Assembly (NCBI GenBank): GCA_032871835.1
Contig: CM065295.1
Coordinates: 23,136,501 to 23,200,500, forward strand
DNA from: Dipteronia dyeriana
Lineage: Eukaryota > Streptophyta > Magnoliopsida > Sapindales > Sapindaceae
Reading direction: 5' to 3'
Length of the DNA stretch: 64,000 bases
Part shown: one piece after another, positions 1 through 11,240 of the stretch
Layout: each line of letters begins with the position of its first letter
Numbering within the stretch: position 1 is the stretch's first letter
Notes under the pieces: generated by a model
Seen by the model: the letters and a program-made list of their open reading frames with translations, nothing else
The model's database searches: none
Told to the model about the DNA's origin: nothing
Translations under genes and position numbers: made by a program

Positions 1-119
1 TATGGATTTAGGTGAAGATAAAAGAATAGGACTATTTTATTTTTACTAAATCATTTATCTAAGTATTTGAATTTAAGTTTAAATTTAAAATACTTATTAT
101 CACTTTTAATATATTAGAT

Positions 120-960
120 ATATTTGAAAAGGATAATTAAAAGATGTTGACGTCGATTTTTGGATTATGTCAGACAAGCCAACAATGATTGGATTTCAGC
201 TATTGATTCAAAGAGAGAGAGATTCAGAGAGAGTAACGAAGACAAGTTTTACGTGGTAAAACTCCGATGACCGGAGAAACGTCCACGGGTGGTTGAAGGA
301 TCAACCAAGCCAAATTCCACTATGAAAATATGATGTTTACAAGCTCTCGATCTCTTTTTTTTCTCTTTGTATTTGCTATGATTGTTGTATGCTATATTGC
401 CTATCTCTTTTAGTGCCAGATTATGGGTCTATTTATATGCTTATAGAACCCTAATCTGCTTTGTACAAGTAATACAAGATCTTTGTATTTAATTGTGATT
501 CGGTTACTTGTTTGAGGTTGATTTGTCTTCTTTCATGTTTCGGAGTCTCTTATGGAAATCGAGTGGGATTCTAGTAGTGTTGTTCAATTTGGACTTGTTT
601 CCTTATAAGAATGTTATCTTCGTAAAGTAATCAAGTTATTTCCTGATTGGGGATTCTTCTAACTTAATGTTCCGTTTTATTTGGGATTCCTTCCTGATGG
701 ATATCTTCGCGTATTTAATGACTTAATCCGTGTGAAATAAGCACCAAGTTCTTACTCGAGTCATATTTATTCCCGAATAAGAGCAATACCTGATGGTCCC
801 GAGTAACTTCGTTTGAGCCCGAGTGGAAGCGTTGTTTAAACAGTCCCGAGTGTGGTTAACTGATCCCAAGTAGGTTTCATTCAATATATGCTTACTCGGG
901 CTTTCTTCTCTTTAATGATGCCTCGTAAGATATTTCCTGAGTGCCCATTTGGGCGTCCAC
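120..960. other. Possible decayed LTR-like sequence
   Basis: No open gene. The segment around 240-300 (acgtggtaaaactccgatg, then cgtccacgggtgg) resembles a phrase common in plant gypsy LTRs, and 770-900 repeats CCCGAGT-like words. No partner LTR, PBS or TSD is visible, so this is only a suspicion of an old LTR fragment. Confidence 0.25.
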
Positions 961-1174
961 CTGGCTATTTTCTCCTTCTTGTCAATGACTTGTATGCTTG
1001 GTAAAATTCACATAGGACAAAAGATATATATCAATTAGTAACACAAGAGATTGCATTGGATGCAAATTGGTGTGTGCACATGAAACATTAGTCAAAAGAA
1101 GAATTTACATAGGATACAAATACTTTATACACATAATATATATAATAAAAGCAAAAGAAGGGCGTGAAACTTGG

Positions 1175-1226
<52 letters not shown>

Positions 1227-1780
1227 AGCAGGTGTGTGAGATATATAGATATATCAATTGCATGTGATATAACAAAAAAAAGAGTGGCGTGAATCAAACA
1301 AGTAAAAAAAAAAAGATATATATATATATTGTGTTTTTTGCGTTCTGAAGGAAGTGCACACTGCACATCGACGTGATATATATATATATTAAACCACATC
1401 TGCAAACGTTGATTTTTGCATGAGATCAATACACCAAATTTAGAAGAAAGAGTTTCTTCAATTTTCTCTACATCCTCCATTCAAGTTCCTGAGACCGTGA
1501 CGCGCCCACATGCAGTTACCAGTCCCAGGAGATAGCGAGGAAGATCAAGTGGTTCGGACAGGAGCATATCGAAAAGTGAAGAGCCTCCAAACGTTGGTAA
1601 GTATATTTTCTTCTGATTTTATCGATTACAATTTCTTGTGTATACATATTGTATATATTGGTTCTGAAAAATAATTACGATCAAAAGTTCACTGGTCTCA
1701 TATACAGATATGATATGTATAAAAAAAAAAATTAAAACCTAGTTCCGCTGCGTGACCGGTGAACTGGGTTCCAACAATCT
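961..1780. other. Non-coding AT-rich stretch
   Basis: This stretch contains TA microsatellites, notably about 1,178-1,224. The only open frames run through TA repeats and have no domain character. Nothing else was recognised. Confidence 0.5.
1178..1224. repeat. (TA)n microsatellite
   Basis: An uninterrupted TA dinucleotide tract of about 46 bases. Similar shorter TA tracts occur near 2,769-2,792, 4,566-4,597 and 5,030-5,063. Confidence 0.9.
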
Positions 1781-2152
1781 TATGGAGCCGAACTGAATAA
1801 TTACCTTGAAGCACAATTTGATGCATGCGAAGACACGAAGAAATTTGATTTGTTGTTATGGTGGAAGACCTATAGCTACAGGTATCCGGTCCTGTAACAT
1901 ATAGCACGTGACGTACTAGTTATCCTCATGTTTACCGTGTCTTCAGAACAAGCATTCAGCACGAGTGGACGAATTATTGAACCAAGAAGTAGTTGTTTGA
2001 CTCCAATGATGGTGGAGGTATTAGCATGCCTTTGGGATTGAGAGCATACTCGAAGGAGGTTGCAAAATGAAACGGTAGACGAATAACTTATTCAAAATTT
2101 CTCTAATTTATATGTTGATGAAAGTTCCGGTACTAACCAGGTCCAAAACTAG
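1781..2152 (+). pseudogene. hAT transposase, C-terminal dimerisation domain remnant
   Basis: One reading frame gives the C-terminal signature of plant hAT transposases: ELNNYLEA near the start, FDLLLWWK, YPVL, ARDVL, then EQAFSTSGRIIEPR and LACLWD. hAT transposases excise and reinsert DNA transposons, and this domain dimerises them through its hydrophobic core. The frame is interrupted by in-frame stops (after YPVL, after LACLWD at 2,039-2,041, and after NETVDE), so it is dead. The N-terminal zinc finger and catalytic region are not seen upstream. The family call is strong. Whether GC-rich sequence at 2,510-2,730 belonged to the same transposon is only inferred. Confidence 0.85.
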
Positions 2153-2768
2153 ACTAAACTTATACATGTACATTTATTTGTAATATGATTGCACTAATTT
2201 TCCCTTACTAAGTTTTTATCCCACTGGATTTTTCTTGGTAAAGTTTTTAATGAGGCAATCATGTAAAAATGTAATATTGAATTCCGAAAGTTAGAATTAA
2301 ATAAATAATTTTTCATTTTATATTTTCATAACTTCATGTCTTCATCTATTTTTTTATATATATATTTTATCTTTATTCATTCTTTGAATTATTTTATTAA
2401 CAAAAATGATAAATCTATTACCAACATTTTTTTATTACACTAAAATACAATATTATAGTTATAACTTGACACGATTACATTTATATAATTAAATATTTAA
2501 AAAAAAATCGAAAGCTCAACCTGTTTGGCACTCTGATGCCGCTCTGCGTACCGGCATGGCACAGCACGCCCATGGCATGCTCACTTGCCGTGTTGGGCCA
2601 CCGTTTTCTAAAAAGGGACGGGCTTGACACAATACACTCATTTGAACGTGCCATGTCAGACCCAATCCGTTTCGGAAAATAGGTCGGGCATGCCGTGCTC
2701 ATGTGGACCGGGTCAACCTGATTTTACACTATTAGCATATAACATCATATTAACCAGATTTTTAAATT

Positions 2769-2801
<33 letters not shown>

Positions 2802-3089
2802 TTAAGTTGGATTGTTCCAGACACTTCCAGTCAGTCAGTGACAAGTCTCCCCACTCAAATAACATACTCAAATTGTGACTTCAAATCAAAACTTAAAAAA
2901 AAAAAAATTCAAATTAATCATTTTTTCAAGAAAAAGATGTGAGCAATGACTAACGAGTGCATGTATGCAAGACCGGTACAACAGTCAGCGATTTATTTTT
3001 CTAGACCAGCTGTGCCATCAAACGGGTTAGAGTCATTGTAAAATATAGCTAGCTAATAAGCTAAGAGGTCCAAAATTAAATACAATTTT
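2153..3089. other. Non-coding, with a GC-rich block at 2,510-2,730
   Basis: AT-rich DNA. The block at about 2,510-2,730 is rich in gggc, gccatg and gcatgcc words, a texture seen in sub-terminal regions of plant hAT elements. It may be the old 3' part of the hAT element whose coding remnant ends at 2,152. At 2,220-2,256 there is a cccactgg...ttaatgaggca motif that also occurs, inverted, in the LTR element at 28,613-34,644. Confidence 0.35.
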
Positions 3090-3480
3090 TAGAGATGGCA
3101 TATCATTATTGTCAATATTTTAATAAATTATGTTTAAAAGGCACCTATTATGGTGAACGGATAAAAATATCTCCAATAGTTGTTCCATCAGATTTTTTTA
3201 AATTATTTTTTTACGGTAAAAGTTGTGAAATAGAGAGAGAAAGTTCTATTGAAACTCAGGTGTTACGCAAACGTATTCGGGGGTCGAACTTCCCGTCGAG
3301 CTCACGGTGGTCGAACTGCCCGGTCAGCTCCCAGGGGGGGTCGGGGGCAACGCCCCTAGAGCTTTTTTTTTTCTAGTCAGTACTTAAAAGGCTCGAAACC
3401 CTTACTAAAAAACTCATTCGATTTAACAAAAGCAAATTTTGATCTGTTGTGTGTTGATAAAAGCTTGAATTCTTTCCAAA
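3090..3480. other. Non-coding, with GC-rich hairpin at 3,338-3,362
   Basis: Within AT-rich DNA, 3,280-3,365 is abruptly GC-rich and ends in a short palindrome (ggggg-caa-cgcccc). No family was recognised. The open frame across it has no domain features. Confidence 0.3.
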
Positions 3481-4060
3481 AAAACTGGGAAATAATCAAA
3501 AAAATAAAAGATCGAACTAATAGAAAAAAACTCGAACTAATAGAAAAAAAACCTCGGACCAATAAAAAAAAGCTCGGAAATAGTCAAAAAAATTAAAGCT
3601 CGAACTAATGGAAAAAAAGCTCGGACCAAACAAAAAAAAACTCGAACTAATGGAAAAAAAGCTCGGACCAATACAAAAAAAACTCGAAAATAGTCAAAAA
3701 AATAAAAGCTCGAACAAATGCAAAAAAAAAAGCTCGAACTAATGGAAAAAAAACTCGAACCAATACAAAAAAAGCTCGAACTAATGGAAAAAAAGTTCGG
3801 ACCAGTACAAAATAAAGCTCGGACCAATATAAAAAAAAACTCGAACCAATACAAAAAAAACTCGAATTATTTCCAAAAAAGCTCGGAAATAATCAAAAAA
3901 ATAAAAGCTCGGACCAATAAAAAAAAATATCAAACTATTAGAAAAAAAAAGTTTGAACCAATAGAAAAAAAAACTCGGAAAAAAATGAAAAAAATGTCAG
4001 AAAAGAATAAAAAAAAGCTCGTACAAATTCGAAAAACTACATGTTCATATACGGATTGAT
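3481..4060. repeat. Purine-rich minisatellite, ~21-bp unit
   Basis: Tandem, diverged units of the form ctcgaactaatgg followed by a run of seven or eight A, alternating with ctcggaccaata plus an A run. Occasional longer units contain gaaatagtcaaaaaaataaaag. The basic unit is 20-22 bases. Because many units are close to a multiple of three, the array stays open on both strands and produces spurious peptides of K/L/E or F/S repeats. No gene is inferred. Confidence 0.85.
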
Positions 4061-4563
4061 ACATTGTTAAACCAACCATAAATGCTTGGAAAAAAAATAA
4101 GGAGAACGATTTTCAGATAACGTTTATAGAAAGAGAAGATAACTTTTATTTTTTAAAGCGTAGATGGAAGCACACAAATAAATTTTAAGGGAAATTTGGA
4201 TAGTTCACAGTAATATGTGTCTTTTAAACAAAAGTTATAAAACTGGTAACATCATTACAACACAACATAAAAAATATGATATTACTCACCATTTCCACAT
4301 CAGCTAATTACTTCTTTTATTATTTTGAAAAAAACAAACAAACAAACAAACAAAGGAAATTTTAAGAATATGTTAATTTCTATACCAATGGGTTATAAAG
4401 ATGGCACAGTTGTATGCCTCACAATCACATCCTCACCGTACAATTATGGTTTCGAGTTTTGTTCTCTTTAATCCTTGAATTTAACGTATTAGTTCAAAAA
4501 TAAAATAAAAAATTAAGAATTTTTAAGAATATTGAATGATTTAAAATGTAAAATTGTCCAATG

Positions 4564-4599
<36 letters not shown>

Positions 4600-5027
4600 T
4601 TAAAAACAACTTTTATAAAAATTATATTTTTCTAGTTTATAACTTAATAAAATAAAAGGATATATATATACACATATACGGGGCTTCCCTCACAAAACTA
4701 CTCAAAAACTTTTAATAATTTTATAATTTATTTATGACATTATAAAATTGTGTTTATATTTAAAAAAAATATATATTTTATTCTCCAATTTTGTTTTTGT
4801 TTTTGTATTTCAAACGTCAACACTTATACATACACACTGTTGCAAACAAATTAACCCAACTCACTTAAAACTAAACCTGGTGGGTTTGCAACAATCCTGC
4901 GGACTATAATTAGATTGGAGAATTCAATCTAATTGGCCAACTAACATGGGAGAGAGACTCCTGATATTCTGGTAAATAATTGCTTTGAAATTACAAGTTT
5001 TTTGAAGCTAGAATATTTTTTCCATTC

Positions 5028-5065
<38 letters not shown>

Positions 5066-5072
5066 TGTGGAT
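4061..5072. other. Non-coding AT-rich stretch
   Basis: AT-rich sequence with TA tracts near 4,566 and 5,030, and no coding or element signature that I can support. It forms the left flank of copia copy A1. Confidence 0.5.
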
Positions 5073-5077
5073 CTAGC

Positions 5078-6074
5078 TGTAAAAACGTATTTTTGCAATC
5101 AAATTTGACTGGTATCAAATAAAACAGAGAGTAACGTTAGAAAACAGATTTTGATCTGAGGCCCGTGTTTCACACGGTGTCCTTAAGACAATTTCGCCGG
5201 ACAACACCGTATATGTATTAAACGATTGTCTCCCATGATATAACGGTTCAACAGTGGTAGGCCTAAGCACTATCCACTACCAGGGAACTCAAACCGAGTT
5301 TTGAGCTTACCAAGAAAAACAAGAGAAGAAAAGAAATCGGCTACTCAAAATAAAACTGGAATTGTTTTTTGCTCTGTGTGTCTGTTGAACAGAATATTAG
5401 AGATATTAAATACCAAAACCGAAACACTAGGGTTTTGAGATTAATTCGGGATTATTTTTTAGAAAATTCGTTTTTAATTTAATAAGAAAATAATTTAATT
5501 AGATAATATTCTCCAAAGAGATTTATTTCTAATTAAAACCCGATTTTGTATTCTTAGTGATCAAGTAAGAAATCAGAATCCAAACAATTAAAGCTTTCCT
5601 TATTCATCACAATAAAAAACGTTGACTTAGGGAAGTGGCAAAAGTTCAACTGGACTCTCACGGTCCAATCGAAGCGGCATTCGTGTCCGCAAGTCTCTTC
5701 CACACACGAGTCGTGCATTCGAAGGTTCGGGGTCCATGATTTGCACCCCCCCCCCCCCCCCCCCCCCCCGCTGCGCGCGCGAGAGAGAGCCTATATGCCA
5801 CACACATGTTAAAAGCTCATATCACACATTCACTTATAAACTACTTATAAATGATTTCCCTAAGCAATGTGGGATTTCTTTTAATCCCTACACAATGGGT
5901 CCACTTTGAGACTCAATTTCTCATTCACCCAATAACCATTTTATGAATTTGAGTATACCATTTCGAAGTACTAACGGAGTTGAATTCGAATTCACGTTAA
6001 TATTCCATTTCTATGGAATTTATCATACTCAATTTTTGCTCTCAAAATGAGAGATTATCACAAAATTTCCAACA
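5078..6074 (-). repeat. 3' LTR of copia A1
   Basis: 997 bp. It matches 11,241-12,207 and contains a 24-base C run (5,746-5,769) followed by gcgcgcgc and gagagag. It keeps a segment around 5,158-5,197 (cacacggtgtccttaag and neighbours) that is missing from the other LTR. It lies at the 3' side because pol is on the minus strand. Confidence 0.93.
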
Positions 6075-6084
6075 ATCCCCCACA
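6075..6084 (-). other. Polypurine tract of copia A1
   Basis: The plus strand reads atcccccac immediately inside the LTR. The element strand therefore reads gtgggggat next to the LTR start TGTTGG, the expected primer site for plus-strand DNA synthesis. The same tract borders the 3' LTR of copy A2 at 19,740. Confidence 0.8.
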
Positions 6085-6640
6085 TGAATGAAATTGACCT
6101 AGGAGACACAAAGAAGATGTTTGGTAAGTTCAAACGGTAGAAGTCTGCATAGGATATGTAGGTGTTACCCTTTGACCCTACCCATGTAAAGGTATGCTTA
6201 CTTTACTGGTTGATCAGTAGATGTGATATCCTTGAACTGTTCTGTCGTTTTGTGTAAACGATCACACACCTTACACAGGCATCTTCCAGACCCGATTTGG
6301 CTCTCATTTTTATGTTCGTTTTGGCCATGAACATGCGCCTGGTTCTGTGAGAGTCTCTGGAGAATATAGCCCTTCACTATTCTCTTTTAGAAGCGGCCCA
6401 CTTCTCACTCACATAGATGATTTCTTAATTAAAAGTAACCCGCTTTACTCTGCTCGGATTTCCATAGCTAGGAATTTTGACGCATAAGAATCATTAAAAA
6501 CCACAGTTTAACCTTTTCCCTATGGGCATCACTGTTTCATCATAGGAATGGACTTGAGGGTGACCCCCACAGTGATCCAACCGAGTCTTACAACTTGGTT
6601 GTCCCATTAAACTAGATCTTGGGATGTCCAGCCAACTAGG
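6085..6640 (-). other. 3' untranslated segment of copia A1
   Basis: About 550 bases between the end of the RNase H domain and the polypurine tract. It is also present in copy A2 (about 19,750-20,297) with moderate divergence. No open frame or repeat structure was seen. Confidence 0.6.
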
Positions 6641-7230
6641 TTAGGTGTCCATTGTATCGACCTTTTATCTAATGGGCTTTAGTTCCATTCATCTCGATGA
6701 TGTCTCAACTATTTCTCTGTTTAACCCTTTAGTTAGCGGATCCGCAATGTTATCTTTTGACCTTACATAGTCAATAGTGATAACCCCAGTTGAGATTAGT
6801 TGTCTAATGGTATTATGTCTTCGACGTATATGTCTAGACTTTCCATTATACATATTGCTCTGTGCTCTTCCTATTGCTGATTGACTATCACAGTGAATGC
6901 AAATCGCTGGCACAGGCTTTGGCCATCTTGGAATATCTTCAAAGAATTGGCGTAGCCATTCCGCCTCATCTCCACATTTATCTAATGCTATAAACACAGG
7001 TTCCACGGTGGATCTGGCTATATATGTTTGTTTGGAGGATTTCCAAGATACCGCTGTACCACCTAGTGTGAACACATACCCACTAGTGGATTTTGAATCC
7101 TTCATATCAGATATCCAGTTAGCATCAGTGTATCCTTGCAGAATTGCTGGATATCTGGTATAATGCAGTCTATGATTACGAGTGAACCGTAAGTACTTCA
7201 GTACTTCAGTACTTCAGTACTTCAGTACTT
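6641..7230 (-). pseudogene. Copia A1 RNase H domain (broken)
   Basis: The minus-strand frame carries SKSTSGYVF and AVSWKSSKQ (N-terminal part of copia RNase H), then [20 protein letters not shown] and [12 protein letters not shown]. This is the usual end of a copia polyprotein, which degrades the RNA template during reverse transcription. The glutamate of the family's usual MESEF motif reads VEPVF here. The frame stops at 6,689, earlier than copy A2, which runs a further 20-odd residues. The domain is out of frame with the RT because of an eight-base repeat expansion at 7,193-7,240. Confidence 0.88.
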
Positions 7231-7240
7231 CAGTACTCTT
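7193..7240. repeat. Octamer GTACTTCA expansion inside RT/RNase H
   Basis: Five perfect copies of GTACTTCA followed by one partial copy (GTACTCTT). Copy A2 has only one full unit at the same place (20,825-20,845). The four extra units add 32 bases and shift the frame exactly where the RT reading frame is lost. Confidence 0.95.
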
Positions 7241-8424
7241 ACTATTCCTTTCCAGTGATCGGTTCCTGGATTACTCGTATATCTGCTTAATTTGCTGACT
7301 GCATTCGCTATGTCTGGTCTTGTACAACTGGTTAAGTACATCATACATCTTATCACTCGAGAATATTCTAGTTGAGAGATGCTCTCACCGTTATTCTTGG
7401 ATAGATGTAGATTTGTATCTACTGGTGTTCTAGAAATTCCTGAAACATTTTTGTTGAATTTCTCAAGAATCATGTCAATATAGTGTGATTGACTTAGTAT
7501 GTGTCCGTTAGATGTCCTTGAGATTTTCATTCCCAACAGTACATCAGCCGGTCCCATATCTTTCATATCAAATCTTGATTTCAACATATCCTTGGTAGAT
7601 TTGACCACTTTATCATCACTACCAAAAATGAGCATGTCATCAACGTAAAGGCATATAATGACATAGCCATTTTCTATGTCCTTGACATAAACACATTTGT
7701 CACATTCGTTGATCTTAAATCCGTTTGACATCATAGCATTGTCAAATTTATCATGTCATTGTTTTGGTGCTTGCTTTAAACCATATAAAGACTTCATCAA
7801 TTTACAGACTTTCTTTCCTTGTTCTGGAGCAGAAAAACCCTCAGGTTGTTCCATGTAAATTTCTCCATCTAAATCTTCATTTAAGAAAGCCGTTTTCACA
7901 TCCATTTGATGTACTTCATGATTTCGCAAAGCTGCGATTGCAAGTATCATTCTAATGGAGGTTATTCTCGTCATAGGAGAATATGTATCAAAGTAGTCTA
8001 TGCCTTCTTGTTGATTGTAACATTTAATTACAAGTATGACCTTATACTTATCAATTGATCCATCAGCTTTCATCTTTCTTTTGAAAATCCATTTGGATCC
8101 TAGCGGTTTACATCCCGGAGGAAGATCCACTAATTCCCAAGTATGATTTTGAATGATGGAATTAATTTTGCTCTTAATTGCCTCTTTCCACAAGAGTCCT
8201 TCAGAAGTGCTTACCGCTTCTTTGAAAGTTCGAGGTTCACCTTCTAGCAAATAGGTCATAAAATCTGGACCAAAACACATTTTCGTCATTGCTCTTTTGC
8301 TACGTCTAGGTTTATCCTCTACTTCATTTCCTTGTTCTTGATCCTCACAACTATCAGCATGTGTTCGTTTTGACGAACTTGCTTCATCATTGGATTTACA
8401 TGGAAATACATGTTCAAAGAACAT
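7222..8424 (-). pseudogene. Copia A1 reverse transcriptase domain (broken)
   Basis: The minus-strand frame holds the copia RT core: LGSKWIFKRK, VHQMDVKTAFLN, EIYMEQPEGF, SLYGLKQAPKQ, then [11 protein letters not shown] with the catalytic YVDD, and [12 protein letters not shown] near the end. RT copies the element RNA to DNA. A TGA at 7,753-7,755 replaces the tryptophan that normally follows APKQ. The downstream frame is destroyed by the octamer expansion at 7,193-7,240. The stretch 8,300-8,424 (SKRTHADSCEDQ, RRSKRA) is the usual charged linker between integrase and RT. Confidence 0.92.
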
Positions 8425-8463
8425 TGCATTTCTAGATTCTATTATCGTGTTTTTGTGTATATC

Positions 8464-9700
8464 TTATATGTCAGATTTATAGACCAAGAATCGATAAGCA
8501 CTACTGTCTTGTGCATATCCAATGAAAATGCAGTCAACAGTTTTCGGACCTATTTTCACCTTCTTAGGTATAGGTACTGCTACTTTAGCAAGGCACCCCC
8601 ACATTCGTAAGAATTTATAGTAAGGCTTTCTTCCTTTCCATAGTTCATATGGTGTCTTGTCTTCTTTCTTTCGGGGTACCTTGTTTAAAAGGTAATTGCT
8701 AGACAATATAGCGTCACCCCACATGCTCTGAGGCACTCCAGAACTTAATAGCATTGCATTTATCATTTCTTTCAAGGTACGATTTTTACGTTCTGCAATA
8801 CCGTTTTGCTGAGGGGAATATGGTGCAGTAGTTTGATGTATGATTCTGTGTTTTGCACAGAATTCACCAAACGGTGCTACATATTCACCACCATGGTCAC
8901 ATCTCAGTACCTTGATTTTCTTGTTGAGTTGATTCTCAATTTCAGTTTTATAGAGACTAAACTTCTCTATAGCTTCATCCTTGTTTTTCAACAAATATAC
9001 ATAGCAGTATTTGGTGCTATCATCTATAAATGTGATGAAATATTTTCTGTTATCTCTTGTTTGAACAAATTTTAAATCACATATTTCTGTGTGAATTAAA
9101 TCAAGAGGTTCAGATTTCCTTTCAACAGTTTGAAATGATGACCTTGTTAGTTTTGCTTTAACGTAAACTTCACACTTATGTTTAGGATCAATATTGAATG
9201 CAGGAATATGATTTAAGTTAATTAATCTATGCAAAGTATCATAATTAACGTGTCCTAGTCTACCATGCCATAAATTGGAAGACTCAAGCAAATAAACTGA
9301 AGAATTATCTTTATTGATTTTTCTTTTGACGACAAATACATTAAGCTTAAACAGCCCTTCAGTTACATATCCCCTACCCACATAAGTTCCCTACTTGGTT
9401 AAAACCACTTTGTCTGATTCAATCACCATCTTGAACCCATGCTGATTGAGCAACGAACCGGAAACCAAGTTCTTACGTATATCAGGTACATACAACATAT
9501 TGTTCAAGATCAGGGTTATACCAGAGGTCATCTTGAGAATGACTTGACCACGTCCCTTCATGTCAGATGTGGTTGAGTTGCCAATATACAACTTTTCTTC
9601 ATTCTTCATTTCTTCAAATGTATTTAACATCTCCCTGTCAGAGCATCTATGTTGAGTGGCCCCAGTATCCAACCACCACTCCCTTGGGTTTGACCCAACA
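8464..9700 (-). pseudogene. Copia A1 protease-integrase region (broken)
   Basis: At about 9,648-9,680 the minus strand reads [10 protein letters not shown], the aspartic protease active site (DTG). Next come the pre-integrase zinc-binding segment (LWHGRLGHVNYDTLHRL) and the integrase core: LIHTEICDLKF, ITFIDDSTKYCYVYLL, RCDHGGEYV and PQQNGIAERKNRT, the last carrying the third acidic residue. Integrase inserts the cDNA into the host genome. Frame breaks are a TAG at 9,391-9,393 and a TAA at 8,464-8,466. The frame is otherwise open and continuous with gag and RT. Confidence 0.92.
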
Positions 9701-10833
9701 AGGTTTGCTTCTATCACAACTACAGAGAGATTGATCTCGGATACATCTCTTGAGATCCCAGCAACCACGTTTGCCTCGTGGTTCTTCTTCTTCCTTGGCA
9801 ATCTGCACTCAGAAGATTTATGACCCAGCTTGTCACAGTTGAAGCACTTCCTTTGAAATTTTGGCTTCTTAGAGACTCCTCCCTTAGGACCCAATTTGGA
9901 TCCTTTCCCAGGCTTGTTCTTTTTTGGTTTAGAACTTTGCCTATGCTCAACCACATTGATCTTCGCTTCAGGCGTATTGACATCTTTCTTGTCATACTTC
10001 ATGTGATCTTCCTGAATACGAAGCTTGAGAATCAGATCCTCGATCTTCATCTCATTTCGCTTGTGTTTGAGATAGTTTTTAAAATCTTTCCATGAAGAAA
10101 GAAGCTTCTCAATGATTGCAGCCACCTGAAAAGTTTCACTCAGGGTCATCCCTTCGGCATGTATCTCATGCAGAATCACCTGTAGCTCTTGGACTTGACT
10201 CATAACTATCTTGGAATCCCCCATCTTGTAATCAAGAAACTGGCCGACAATAAACTTCTTGGAACCAGCATCCTCAGTTTTGTATTTGCGGTCTAATGAT
10301 TCCCACAGTTATTTGGTTGTTTTCTTTGAAGAATAAACGTTATATTGCGAATCTGACAGCCCGTTCAGTATGTAATTATGGCATAGGAAATCCGAGTGAT
10401 TCCATGCATTAATAGCATTCCATACCTGAACATCTTGTTCTTCACCATTATTAGGTTTAGGAGCATCTTCAGTCAAGAATCTGCCAAGGTTCATTGTGGT
10501 CAGATAAAACAGCATCTTTTCCTGCCATCGTTTAAAATTCGGTCCACTGAACTTATCTGGTTTCTCCATATGATTCATCGGCAAAGGTACCGAATTCATG
10601 TAGGGATTTTCCATGGGAATATTCCCTTGACTCATATACTGGCTCATCACCGGATCAGGCATTTTTCTCACGAAGGAGTTGATGGCCGGAGTCGTTGTAG
10701 CCACAGTAGGTACTACTACTGGTACCTGGCCCTCAAGCACAGAGTTCACAGCTGAAGTATATAATCCCATACTTGGATTAACTTCTGGAGTCTCTAGTGG
10801 AACACTGGAGTTCACATTTGATTTGTTTGCCAT
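9701..10833 (-). pseudogene. Copia A1 gag (broken)
   Basis: The start is ATG at 10,831-10,833 (MANKSNVNSS). The protein continues through MEKPDKFSGPNFKRWQEKM, the copia gag UBN2-like region, and [14 protein letters not shown], to a zinc knuckle [14 protein letters not shown] (CX2CX4HX4C) at about 9,804-9,845. Gag forms the particle and the knuckle binds RNA. A TAA at 10,309-10,311 interrupts the frame. Gag and pol share one frame, as expected for plant copia elements. Confidence 0.9.
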
Positions 10834-11240
10834 AATATCTGAAACAAAAACAAAATCGTTTTAGTATCACCAGAAATAATAGCACAGATATCAGTTGATA
10901 TCAAATCAGATTTCACGATAGAAATCACAATCAGTGTCTGATATTGCAGACCCGATAACACAATTGAATCTCAATTGATTTCGAAATCAGTGTTCCGAAG
11001 AACCCGATTTCCACAGGTAACGTATATATATAAAATTGAAATCAGTGTTCCGAAGAACCCGAATTCCAAATTGAATCAGTGTTTCAGAGGAACCCGATTA
11101 CCAAAGTTGAAAACTGAATCAATGATTTATTTTTCAAGTCTGTTACGATCTGAACCAGAACTCTGATACCAGAAAGTTTGAATAAGCAGGCGTTGTTTGA
11201 AAATAATTTTAAAAAGAAAAGAATAAAATTGTCTTAAGAT
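10834..11240 (-). other. 5' leader of copia A1
   Basis: Non-coding leader between gag and the 5' LTR. It contains several repeats of a phrase like aatcagtgttccgaagaacccgattt (about 10,930-11,100). A Met-tRNA-like site lies at 11,161-11,171, 69 nt from the LTR rather than next to it. The same layout is found in copy A2. Confidence 0.75.
11161..11171 (-). other. tRNA-iMet-like primer binding site, displaced
   Basis: The element strand reads TGGTATCAGAG, matching the complement of plant initiator Met-tRNA 3' end. It is 69 nt inside the LTR edge, where 0-5 nt is normal. In copy A2 the matching site (24,773-24,783) has one change and lies 68 nt away. It may therefore not be the working primer site. 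Confidence 0.6.

Noticed and set aside
1088..1480. 130-codon open frame on the minus strand
   Set aside because: It runs through TA repeats and encodes an I/Y-rich string without any domain; it is an effect of composition.
3537..4059. Long K/L/E-rich (plus) and F/S-rich (minus) open frames
   Set aside because: Both are produced by the ~21-base minisatellite and have no start context or conserved domain.
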